DNA of 64,000 nt from Sphingomonas sp. BT-65 (GTDB taxonomy: Bacteria; Pseudomonadota; Alphaproteobacteria; Sphingomonadales; Sphingomonadaceae): positions 1,488,001 through 1,552,000 of the forward strand of contig NZ_JAPCIA010000001.1 in assembly GCF_026107375.2 (NCBI RefSeq), given 5' to 3'. The notes under the pieces are model-generated. The model was not told where the DNA came from. It made no database searches and saw nothing but the letters and a program-made list of their open reading frames with translations. The stretch's first letter is position 1. Every line of letters starts with the position of its first letter. The translations under genes were made by a program, and so were the position numbers. Shown here piece after piece: positions 51,502-59,652 of this stretch.

Positions 51502-54500
51502 GACGTAAGAGCTTTCACTCCTTTCATAGCAATACTTGCAACACTTAATCCGACGCCAACACCTGCCGCCGCTCGCATGGATATAACTCCAAAATATTTT
51601 CCGACGGCACCGCCAACCAATGTAGTCACAAAAGCCCCGTCAGATAGCCAACTAACCCCATCATCCATTTGCTCAAGCGCTTCGCACATTTCTTCCGGGG
51701 TCATGTTCCGATTGCACATTTGCATTCCATTGGTTGTTGTGTAGCATGATCGAGGTGTAGGTTCCAAAGGTACGACGCACACCTTATCACCCGATGTGTC
51801 AGTGTCCTCGTAGGCCCCCTTACCAAGGCTGGAACATGAGAAGCCCGCCTCCAGTCCACCATTACCTTGACTACTGTACTGACTTCCAGAGGATCGCTCT
51901 CGTTTCTTGAACCGAACGATGTTGACCGTCTCCGGGTCGTCCGGAGAGACCGAAACAAAGCCGGTTGGGGATCCTCCGCCAGCACCGGATTGCGGCACAA
52001 GAGTTCCCGTAATTGTAGCATCGGCGTCTTGCATCCCCGTCGGATCGACCTTGTTAACCGGATCCCCCTTCACATACCCATACAAGTTCAACCCATCCCC
52101 ATAGCCAATCGGATCGGTCTGCATGAACCGCCCAAGCGCCGGATTGTAGATGCGCGCCTTGTAGTAATAGGCCCCCAGCTCCGGCAGCCACAGCTGCCCG
52201 GTATAGCCGAACCGTCCCGCAACGCCGCCTCCCGGCACGCCATATTCGTCGAAGCTATAGGTCGCGATCGCCGAGCCCGAACCATTGCTCACCGCAATGA
52301 CGCTGCCCCGCTCATCGGCGTGCAGCCAGCGCCGGTCGCCGGTGCCGCTGCCCTCATACCACACCAACGGCTCGTCCATCCCCGGGCCGTGGACATAGCG
52401 CCGCAGCACGTTGCCGCTCGGGTCCAGCTCGAGCGCCAGATCGTTGCCGTCCCACGCATAGCGCATGTCCGAACCACCCAGCGTGCGGATCAAGCGTCCC
52501 GCCGGATCGGCGTAGAGTTGGCTCATGCCCCCGCCATGGGTCATCCAGTTCTCGACATCATAGCCATAGCCCGTCGATCCGATCGCGGTGATGTTGCCCC
52601 GTGCGTCATGGCTCACACCGCTGCCGCCGGTCGCCGTCACCTGGTTGAGGCCGTTGATCGTGTCGCTCACGCTGCCGTTCACGAACTGGACATACGCGTA
52701 GCCAGTGTGGTCCCGCGTCCGGCTGGAGATTCCGCTCGCCGGGTCATGCGTGAACGTCGCCGTTACGTCGTGCGACGTGCCCGCCAGATCATGTCCCAAT
52801 GAGGCCAGCCGCGACACCGCGTCATAGCCATAGCTCGTCACCGTGCCGTTGCCGCGCGTCAGGCTCACCCGCCGGCCGAGATCGTCATAGCCGAACACCG
52901 CCAGCACCCCCGCGCCCGAGCTCGCCCCGTTCTCGCGGATCGCCGAGACCTCGCCCGTCACCAGATAGTCGTAGTCGACGTAGAACCCGCCGCCCGGATG
53001 CGTCACCCGCGTGCGCCGGCCCGCCAGGTCGTACTGGTAGGTGAAGGTGCCCGAATTGGCGCCAGCGCTGATGTTGCGCCCCAGCGCATCGAAGCCGAAC
53101 GACAGCGAATGTCCGTCGGTCTTCGACATGCCAGTCATCCGCCCGAGCAGGTCGTAGCTGTAGCTCGTGTCGGGATTGCTGCCCGGTAGGTCCTTGAGCG
53201 TCAGCCGCGACAGATCGTCATAGCCGAAGCCGATCGCCTGCCCGTCGCGCAGCCGCTGGCTGATGATGTTCGAACCAGCGTCGTAGGTCAGCTCCTCATA
53301 ATCGGTCGTCGAGCTGAAGCCTGCCGTCGCCGGATCGGGATAGCGCATCTTCTTGAACCGATCATGCCCGTCATACTCGTACGTCGTCTTGTTGCCCTTG
53401 CCGTCGGTGACGGTCTCGACCTGGCCGTTGTCGGTGAAGCTCACATAGTCATGCGACGCGTCCGCCGTGCCGAACGCGCGATGATAGTCGACCACACGCC
53501 CAACCGCATCGAACCCGCGCTGCTCGACCCGGTCGGGACCGTTGGGCCCGGTGAGTTGCGGCGTGCATGAATCGCTCTGCCCCGCCCATTGCGCGGGATC
53601 CATCCGCTGCGCGGTGCACACCAGCAAGTCACGGCTGTTATAGCCATATTGCGTCACCGCCTGATCGGTGCCGCCCGACGACAGCACATCCTTCACCTTG
53701 CGCGCCTTCGCGTCATAGGTCGTGGTCACCTTCTCGGCTGGCGCGAACGCCGACCAGTCGCCATCCGACTGGCTGTCGACCGTGCCGTTCTCGGCGACCG
53801 TGAGCTGCCCGTCGGCATTGTAGGTGAAGCGCTGCGCGCGATGCTTGCGCCCGCCCGGGCCATCCTGGTCCGGGCCGACGACACCGACGACCTGACGGCC
53901 GGCGTCATACCGTGTGCGCACCGTATCCGCCGTGCCGCTCAGCGGTCCGTCCACCGTCAGCCGGTTCCCCACCTCGTCATAGGTGAAATTCGAAGTCGCC
54001 GACAGCGAACCATCGCCTGCCGCAGTCGTCACCGACGTGGGCAGCAGGTTGTTGGCAGTCCCGCTCGTGCCATAGGCGATCGTGGTCTTGACTTCGTCAG
54101 CCGTGCCGGCGCAGCTCGCGCTGGTCTGGCACCGCGAGACGCCGGTCAGCTGATAGATCGGCGTCGGCGCCTGCACTAGCACGCCCGAGCTGTTCTTGTA
54201 CCACGCGTGGAGCGCGGTGTAGCTGTAGCGCGTCTGCGGACGGACGCCGCCCGGTGTCGGCGCCGGAGCGGTGACCGTCAGAAGGCCGCCATGCACCGGG
54301 TCATAGGTATAGTCGGTGACATTCCCCTTCGCATCGGTCGTCGAACCGGGCTTGTTGCACGTCAGCGGATTGCTGCAGGTCGTCGGGAAAACCGCCGACG
54401 TCATGATGCTCGCCTCGCCCGAACCCGGCTTGGCGGAACGCACCGTCTGAGTGATGTTGCGCCGGTCGTCGAATGTATTGTTGATCTTGTCGCCTTCCGG

Positions 54501-55697
54501 CATCTCGATCGAGAAATATTGCCCATCACCGGCAGGCCCGAACTTTGTAATATTTCCCAGGCTGTCCTCGATCGACAAAGGCTGACCGCCGACTGGCACA
54601 ACCATGCGGGCGTTCAGCGCGGGATCGGTTATCGTGACGGTCGACAGGCCAGGTTCCGGCCAATCGTTCGTAAAGTTGTAGCCCCAGACGTCGCCGCCCT
54701 GATTCACCTGAGAAATCCGGCGATTGTTGGTCGGCCCTAGATAGCTGTACGTTACGTTGTCGCTCGAGGCGGAAGGCCGCTTGATGGCTGTCAGAAAGCC
54801 GGCGCTATCGAGGGTATACCGCGTCGCGCGATTGAGCGCGTCGGTCACGGTGAACAGCGTGTTGGTCCCGGACGTAGTGCTGGAATAGGTGGCCGACGGC
54901 CACGCACGCGAGAAGGCACAGTGGTCGGCCGACGGATTGCAATAATCCACCGCGTTGTTGAGCAGCGTCACCTTGGTGACGGTGAGCCAGGATTTCTTGC
55001 TGGCCGCGTTGCTCAGGTTCGATGCGTCGTTAGATTCATATTCGAGCTTTGCCTGATAGCCCGTGGTGCTGGTCGCCGACTGCAAGCGCAGTGTGCGATT
55101 GATGCATATTGTCCCTGGCGTGCATGGTTGCGTCGGTGCCGAGCGATAGGTCAGCTTGATTCGCTCGCCATCCGGCTCGACGATCTCCGCGTCCCTATCC
55201 AGATATGGATCGGACCAGTAATCCAACCCCTTCTGGGTAATGAACTTCCGGCCATTTGCCGCTGTCCAGGTATGACGCGTGGTCAAAGGATCATAAGTCA
55301 GCGTCGATCCATTTGGTATCGCGGGGGTATATCCAATGGTTGGATTCCCCGTGAAGACATCGGTGACATTGCCAAAACTGAGGGTGTTGATGGACCCAGA
55401 GGCATTCATTGAGAACGTATAGCTGTCGCGCCACCCGTTTCCATTCCATAGGCGCGAATAGGTCATCCCGGATGTTTCGTTGCCGATCGAAACATCATCG
55501 GTGCTCAGCGTTGGCTGACGCGCCGCGAGATCGATCCCGTTGCGATCTAGCGTCGCGTCCACAGGCGGCGGGGGGGTACCGCTCATGTCCTGCGCCAGCG
55601 CAGGCGCCGCCACACCACTCGCAAGAATACTCGTCGCCACGAGCCACGTCCGGGCCCGGCGATATGGGCGCACGTCGCCCTGCCGTTGAATCAGCAT
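51492..55697 (-). CDS. Rhs/YD-repeat secreted protein with variable C-terminal tail
   Basis: 1,401 residues; GGAGATTCAAAC precedes the ATG. A signal-like N-terminus (WLVATSILASGVAAPALAQ) is followed by many YD repeats (YTYDPVHGG, FTYNADGQL, YGYDDLSRL, YDLAGRRTR). The Rhs core ends GRFMQTDPIGYGDGLNLYGYVKGDPVNKVDPTG near residue 1,220. The last ~180 residues are unlike the core and clearly AT-richer (51492 to about 52035), with six or more cysteines and a hydrophobic end (GVGVGLSVASIAMKG). This is the usual layout of a polymorphic toxin tip, but no known toxin domain is recognised. The tail could instead be structural. Confidence 0.9.
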   Translation of the reverse strand: MLIQRQGDVRPYRRARTWLVATSILASGVAAPALAQDMSGTPPPPVDATLDRNGIDLAARQPTLSTDDVSIGNETSGMTYSRLWNGNGWRDSYTFSMNASGSINTLSFGNVTDVFTGNPTIGYTPAIPNGSTLTYDPLTTRHTWTAANGRKFITQKGLDYWSDPYLDRDAEIVEPDGERIKLTYRSAPTQPCTPGTICINRTLRLQSATSTTGYQAKLEYESNDASNLSNAASKKSWLTVTKVTLLNNAVDYCNPSADHCAFSRAWPSATYSSTTSGTNTLFTVTDALNRATRYTLDSAGFLTAIKRPSASSDNVTYSYLGPTNNRRISQVNQGGDVWGYNFTNDWPEPGLSTVTITDPALNARMVVPVGGQPLSIEDSLGNITKFGPAGDGQYFSIEMPEGDKINNTFDDRRNITQTVRSAKPGSGEASIMTSAVFPTTCSNPLTCNKPGSTTDAKGNVTDYTYDPVHGGLLTVTAPAPTPGGVRPQTRYSYTALHAWYKNSSGVLVQAPTPIYQLTGVSRCQTSASCAGTADEVKTTIAYGTSGTANNLLPTSVTTAAGDGSLSATSNFTYDEVGNRLTVDGPLSGTADTVRTRYDAGRQVVGVVGPDQDGPGGRKHRAQRFTYNADGQLTVAENGTVDSQSDGDWSAFAPAEKVTTTYDAKARKVKDVLSSGGTDQAVTQYGYNSRDLLVCTAQRMDPAQWAGQSDSCTPQLTGPNGPDRVEQRGFDAVGRVVDYHRAFGTADASHDYVSFTDNGQVETVTDGKGNKTTYEYDGHDRFKKMRYPDPATAGFSSTTDYEELTYDAGSNIISQRLRDGQAIGFGYDDLSRLTLKDLPGSNPDTSYSYDLLGRMTGMSKTDGHSLSFGFDALGRNISAGANSGTFTYQYDLAGRRTRVTHPGGGFYVDYDYLVTGEVSAIRENGASSGAGVLAVFGYDDLGRRVSLTRGNGTVTSYGYDAVSRLASLGHDLAGTSHDVTATFTHDPASGISSRTRDHTGYAYVQFVNGSVSDTINGLNQVTATGGSGVSHDARGNITAIGSTGYGYDVENWMTHGGGMSQLYADPAGRLIRTLGGSDMRYAWDGNDLALELDPSGNVLRRYVHGPGMDEPLVWYEGSGTGDRRWLHADERGSVIAVSNGSGSAIATYSFDEYGVPGGGVAGRFGYTGQLWLPELGAYYYKARIYNPALGRFMQTDPIGYGDGLNLYGYVKGDPVNKVDPTGMQDADATITGTLVPQSGAGGGSPTGFVSVSPDDPETVNIVRFKKRERSSGSQYSSQGNGGLEAGFSCSSLGKGAYEDTDTSGDKVCVVPLEPTPRSCYTTTNGMQMCNRNMTPEEMCEALEQMDDGVSWLSDGAFVTTLVGGAVGKYFGVISMRAAAGVGVGLSVASIAMKGVKALTSCK

Positions 55698-55743
55698 GTT
55701 TGAATCTCCGTTGATTTGATAAGTTGCGTTCGCCCGCGCGCCC

Positions 55744-55959
55744 TTACGGTGCGCCGGTCACCGTCTTGCTCGTCCGGTTGTCGGCCTTGTCGTACGTGTA
55801 ATTGGCCTGGACGTTGTTGTTCACGCTGCCGCTATGCTTCACCGCGACCAGCCGGCCGCGCGCATCGTAGCTATAGGTGACGGTCTCGCTCGCCGCCGCG
55901 ACCGCGAGCCCCGTCAGCGCGGCGATCGCAATCACCGCGCCGGTCCTGACGTTCTTCAT
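55744..55959 (-). CDS. Small secreted YD-repeat protein upstream of Rhs
   Basis: 71 residues from ATG 55959 (GGAG seven bases upstream); a longer in-frame start at 56154 lacks support. Signal peptide TGAVIAIAALTGLAVAAASE, then essentially one or two YD motifs (VTYSYDARGRLVAVKHSG and ANYTYDKADNRTSKTV). It ends 46 bases before the Rhs start, so both are one transcript. Its role is unknown: a cap or plug for the Rhs shell, or a remnant of a duplicated Rhs gene. Confidence 0.7.
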   Translation of the reverse strand: MKNVRTGAVIAIAALTGLAVAAASETVTYSYDARGRLVAVKHSGSVNNNVQANYTYDKADNRTSKTVTGAP

Positions 55960-56068
55960 GTTCCTACTCCGCCATTGAGGAACATTGTAGGAACATTTGA
56001 ATTCCAACATTGCAAGCACAAATACGTGCGGCAGGAATAACTCTACCGTACCAATGACTTGCCAGGAT

Positions 56069-56084
56069 GTTGGATTTATCCAAC
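56069..56084. promoter_or_regulatory. Palindrome GTTGGAT-TT-ATCCAAC upstream of the Rhs module
   Basis: Perfect seven-base arms in the AT-rich 200-base gap before the small YD gene. A further half-site GTTGGAT occurs near 56113 and a TTCCAAC near 56003. It looks like an operator for the Rhs transcript; no regulator gene is adjacent. Confidence 0.45.
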
Positions 56085-56161
56085 ACGACTTCACCGGTAG
56101 TCGGGGATTTGTTGGATTCGCAGGCTGCCGTCTTCTCTGGGCAACCTTCGCCACTTTCGGA

Positions 56162-56845
56162 TCAGGCGTCAGCCCAGCGGCGCAGCAGGTTGTGATACAC
56201 GCCGGTCAGCTCGATCACGCTGCGGTCGCTCCCGCCGAGCTGGCCGGTCAGCCGCTGCACGCTCTGGTCGAGGTCGAACAGGATGCGCCGCGCGGCGGCG
56301 TCGCGGACCATCGACTGGAGCCAGAAGAAGCTCGCCACGCGCCGCCCCCGGGTCACCGGCGTCACATGGTGCAGGCTCGACGAGGGGTAGACCACCGCAT
56401 GCCCGGCGGGCAGCTTCACCTGCTGCACGCCATAATGATCCTCGATCATCAGCTCGCCGCCATCATAGGCGGCCGGATCCTCGAGGAAGATCGTGATCGA
56501 CAGGTCGCTACGGATGCGGAATTCGCTACCGCGCTTGATCCGGATCGCGTTGTCGACGTGCGTGCCGAAGGTCTGTCCCTCGCCATAGCGGTTGAACAGC
56601 GGCGGGAAGACCTTGAGCGGCAATGCCGCCGCGAAGAACAAGGGCGAACGGCCGAGGGCATCGAGGATGATGCCCCCGGCCTCGAGCGCCGCCGGGCTTC
56701 CCTCCGGCAGCTGCTCGTTCTTCTTGGCCAGCGCCGACTGGTGGCCGGAGGTGACGTTGCCGTCGACCCATTGGGCCGCATCGATGATCGCCCGCACCCG
56801 CGCCACCGTCTCGGCGTCCAGCAGCTCGGGGATCGCGATCGTCAT
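56162..56845 (-). CDS. piuC: PiuC-type Fe(II)/2-oxoglutarate PKHD hydroxylase
   Basis: 227 residues, standard for the family. The metal triad is visible: His and Asp in [10 protein letters not shown] and the distal His in [21 protein letters not shown], the latter also supplying the 2-oxoglutarate Arg. N-terminal [30 protein letters not shown] is diagnostic. Genes of this family are iron-regulated and pair with catecholate siderophore receptors of the PiuA/Fiu type; the receptor lies directly upstream here. The reaction is unproven, probably modification of a siderophore or peptide. No strong ribosome-binding site. Confidence 0.93.
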   Translation of the reverse strand: MTIAIPELLDAETVARVRAIIDAAQWVDGNVTSGHQSALAKKNEQLPEGSPAALEAGGIILDALGRSPLFFAAALPLKVFPPLFNRYGEGQTFGTHVDNAIRIKRGSEFRIRSDLSITIFLEDPAAYDGGELMIEDHYGVQQVKLPAGHAVVYPSSSLHHVTPVTRGRRVASFFWLQSMVRDAAARRILFDLDQSVQRLTGQLGGSDRSVIELTGVYHNLLRRWADA

Positions 56846-56870
56846 GGCACTTGCCTAGCCGGAAGGAGTG

Positions 56871-56914
56871 GGAGCGGGCAACGGTCCCGGGACAGGTGGA
56901 CCGTCACCCGCTCC
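56871..56914 (-). terminator. Long hairpin between the siderophore receptor and piuC
   Basis: A two-part stem pairs GGAGCGGG with CCCGCTCC and ACGGTCC with GGACCGT around a ten-base loop, with symmetrical CA mismatches. It lies just after the receptor stop. It lacks a T-tract towards piuC, so it may only attenuate transcription. Confidence 0.7.
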
Positions 56915-56924
56915 TCCCCCTTGT

Positions 56925-59315
56925 TCAGAAGCGATACCCGATCGTCAGCACCGCCGCGCGGCCCTCGCCGGGCGTCGCCCAGCCATTGTTGCGGACCCGC
57001 GTGTAATATTCCTCGTCGGTGAAGTTCTTGACGTTGACCTGCGCCGTCAGGTTCGGCGTGAAGTCATAGGCCAGGAAGGCGTTGTGGATCATGTAATCCT
57101 CCGCCTTAAACAGCGTCGCCGCGTTGTTGTTGAGGTAGAAGCTGCCCTGATAGGTGAAGCCGTAGCCGATCTTGAGCCCGAACGGCAGCGCGTAGACGGT
57201 GAACAGGCTGCCCGAATGGCGCGGCGTCTGCACCAACGGGTTGCCGGCCTGCGGATCGGGGATCGGTCCCGCGCCGTTGGTCGCGACGCTGCGGATCACT
57301 TCGCTGTCGAGATAGGTGTAGTTGGCGGTGATCGACCAGGCCGGGGTGATCTGCCCCACCGCCCCCAGCGCGATACCGTTGACGCGCGATTCGCCGTCGA
57401 GCTGCTGCTCGGGGATCAGCGGATCAGCCGAAGGCACCTTGTAGTTGGTACGCTCGTTGCGGAACGCCGCTGCGGTCAGCAGCAGGCGACCGCCCATGAT
57501 CTCCGCCTTGGCGCCGATCTCGTAATTCACCGCGGTCTCGGGTTTGACGTTGCAGGTGTCCACCGTGCACGATCCGTTGACCGAGGTCTTGGACGGCGTC
57601 TTCGAATTGCCATAGGCGGCATAGAGGCTCACCGCCTCGACCGGCTTGAACACCAAGCCAGCGCGATAGGAGAAGAGGTTGTCGGCGTTCTCTACCGGCA
57701 CGCCCGGCGTCACCACGCCAGCGGTCGAAACCGTGTCGCTCCTGTGCTTGCCCTCGTTCCGTTCGTAGCGGACGCCGAGATTCAGCTCGAGCTGCTTGGA
57801 GAAGGCGATCGTATCGAACAGATAGATCGCGTAGTTCGTCACCTCACCGCGCTGGCGGCCGCTCTCGATATAGTTGAGCGGGCCGGTGTAGACATTGCTG
57901 CCATAGACCGCACCGGGCACCGCCGGACCGGGCACGATCTCATTCGGATTGGCAATGTTGATATAGGGCAGGTGCGCGGCCGCATTCGGCGCCGCGGGAT
58001 TGAATTCGACCGGGTTGCTCCCGTTCGCAGCGCGAAGCGAGTTGCCGTTGGAAAGGTTGAACTGTTCCCACGCCGCTGAAATGCCCAGCACCAGCGTGTG
58101 GCGAAGCCCGCCGGTGGCGAACTCGGCGGAAAGGTCGGTCTGGTTGTACATCAGCTGGTTGCGGGTGATGCGCGTGGTGCCGCGCGGGCCGGAGGGCAGG
58201 TAGTAGCCTGCTGGCACGGTGATGTTGAACACCTGGCCAACGCCGGTCCGCGTATCCAGATCGACGACGCAGCTTCCGCCCGTCGGCGTCACGCCGCTCG
58301 CCAGGCACCAGGTGCCCTGGGGCGGGTTCACCAGCGCATGTTGGCGCACGTCCTGCCAGCGCGTCAGGTTGCGGATCGAGACGTCGTCGCTGAAGTCATG
58401 CTCGAAGACGATCGTCGCCTGGTCGACATTGGTCTCCTGGCGGTCGATATTGCGATAGCCGAAATAGTCGCTCGGATCGACGCCCGGCAACGCCCCCGCG
58501 TTGGTCGCGGTCTGGTAATAAGGCACGCCGTATTGCGGCGTGTTGATGTCTTCCTGGTGGAAATATTTGAGCGTCAGCCGGGTCGGCCCGCCGATGCCCA
58601 GCGTCACCGAGGGCGCGACGCCCCAGCGGTCATACTTCTCGACGTCACGGCCCGGCACGTCGTTCTTGTGCACCATCGCGTTGAGGCGGAACGCCACCTT
58701 GTCGCCGGTGCGGACATTGGCGTCGAGTGTGCCGCGATAATAGTCGTCGGTGCCGATGCCGCCGGTGACGATCACCTGGTCCTCGGCGAGCGGGCTCTTG
58801 GTGACGATGTTGATCGATCCGCCGACCGACCCGGCGCCTGCGGTCACCGAATTGGCGCCGTTCACCACTTCGAGTTGCTCAAGGTTGAACGGGTCCGTGC
58901 GGCTGTACTGCGCGCTGTCGCGCACGCCGTCGACGGTGATGTCGGTATTCGCTGAATAGCCGCGGAAGTTGATCGAATCGCCATAGCCACCGCCGCCTTC
59001 GCCCGCACCGAAGGTAATGCCCGGTACGGTCGAGAGCACGTCGCGGAGCGTCAGCAAATTCTGCTCCTCGATCGTCTTGTTGGTGATGATCGTCACGCTC
59101 TGCGGCGTGTCGCGCACCGGGCGGGTGGCCTTGGGGCTTTCCTGCTCGGACTTCACTTCCTGCCCGGTGACGACGACGTCGTCGCGGCGGTCCTGATCGT
59201 CGGGCCCGGCGGCAGGATCCGCGGCAAGCGCAGGTGCCGAAGCGATGAATCCGACCGCGGCCAATGCGAGGAAGACGGGTGCGGCCTTGCCGCCGTCGAA
59301 GGTGGTGCGAGTCAT
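56925..59315 (-). CDS. TonB-dependent siderophore receptor (Fiu/PiuA-like)
   Basis: 796 residues with AAAGGGG before ATG 59315 and a signal peptide ending PALAA. A TonB-box-like DDVVVTGQEV lies at about residue 45. The plug has RDTPQSVTIITNKTIEEQNLLTLRDVLSTVPGITFGAGEGGGGYGDSINFRGYSANTDITVDGVRDSAQYSR, close to monomeric catecholate receptors such as Fiu; the barrel ends VLTIGYRF. It imports ferric catecholate compounds. Two Fur-box-like sequences precede it and piuC follows, so it belongs to the iron regulon together with the PepSY/ApbE operon. Confidence 0.93.
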   Translation of the reverse strand: MTRTTFDGGKAAPVFLALAAVGFIASAPALAADPAAGPDDQDRRDDVVVTGQEVKSEQESPKATRPVRDTPQSVTIITNKTIEEQNLLTLRDVLSTVPGITFGAGEGGGGYGDSINFRGYSANTDITVDGVRDSAQYSRTDPFNLEQLEVVNGANSVTAGAGSVGGSINIVTKSPLAEDQVIVTGGIGTDDYYRGTLDANVRTGDKVAFRLNAMVHKNDVPGRDVEKYDRWGVAPSVTLGIGGPTRLTLKYFHQEDINTPQYGVPYYQTATNAGALPGVDPSDYFGYRNIDRQETNVDQATIVFEHDFSDDVSIRNLTRWQDVRQHALVNPPQGTWCLASGVTPTGGSCVVDLDTRTGVGQVFNITVPAGYYLPSGPRGTTRITRNQLMYNQTDLSAEFATGGLRHTLVLGISAAWEQFNLSNGNSLRAANGSNPVEFNPAAPNAAAHLPYINIANPNEIVPGPAVPGAVYGSNVYTGPLNYIESGRQRGEVTNYAIYLFDTIAFSKQLELNLGVRYERNEGKHRSDTVSTAGVVTPGVPVENADNLFSYRAGLVFKPVEAVSLYAAYGNSKTPSKTSVNGSCTVDTCNVKPETAVNYEIGAKAEIMGGRLLLTAAAFRNERTNYKVPSADPLIPEQQLDGESRVNGIALGAVGQITPAWSITANYTYLDSEVIRSVATNGAGPIPDPQAGNPLVQTPRHSGSLFTVYALPFGLKIGYGFTYQGSFYLNNNAATLFKAEDYMIHNAFLAYDFTPNLTAQVNVKNFTDEEYYTRVRNNGWATPGEGRAAVLTIGYRF

Positions 59316-59341
59316 GTGAGCCCCTTTGGTTTCGGGGCCAG

Positions 59342-59360
59342 CTATTGCGACTAGTTCTCA
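59342..59360. promoter_or_regulatory. Fur-box-like site 1 before the siderophore receptor
   Basis: GCTATTGCGACTAGTTCTC matches the Fur consensus at 11 of 19 positions by eye and lies about 27 bases upstream of the receptor start codon. With the second site it gives the tandem layout common at strong Fur promoters. Confidence 0.6.
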
Positions 59361-59363
59361 CTG

Positions 59364-59642
59364 TCAATGTTGTTGCGAGTCATTTTCATCATTGTCGCAA
59401 ATTTGTCGCAGCGCGAACAGCCAGAGGCGGATCGCGCTCGCCAGATTCGGTGGGTCGGCGGCGCCGATGCGCAGATGATCGATCTCGGCGACGAGCGCGT
59501 TGAGCGGCAGGCTCCGCGCATGCGCGGCATCCTCCAGCGCGGTCCAGAATGCCGGCTCCAGGCTGATCGAGGTGGGATGCCCGGCAATGGTGATCGAGCG
59601 CTTGACCGGGCCATGGAACCCGCCCGGCGGCGCCTCGATCAT
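59364..59642 (-). CDS. Ribbon-helix-helix DNA-binding domain protein (RHH_4 type)
   Basis: 92 residues with GGGGGAGG before ATG 59642. KRSITIAGHPTSISLEPAFWTALEDAAHARSLPLNALVAEID and the tail NLASAIRLWLFALRQI fit the RHH_4 family: a beta-strand followed by two helices forming a dimeric DNA-binding fold. It begins 11 bases after the cobT stop, so it is co-transcribed with cobT, and its 3' end overlaps the receptor promoter. Its target is unknown; autoregulation or receptor control are possible. Confidence 0.82.
   Translation of the reverse strand: MIEAPPGGFHGPVKRSITIAGHPTSISLEPAFWTALEDAAHARSLPLNALVAEIDHLRIGAADPPNLASAIRLWLFALRQICDNDENDSQQH
59370..59388. promoter_or_regulatory. Fur-box-like site 2 before the siderophore receptor
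   Basis: GTTGTTGCGAGTCATTTTC matches the Fur consensus at 12 of 19 positions by eye. It lies within the last codons of the ribbon-helix-helix gene, so Fur binding there would not block that gene's start but could stall its transcription. Confidence 0.6.
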
Positions 59643-59652
59643 GCCTCCCCCG

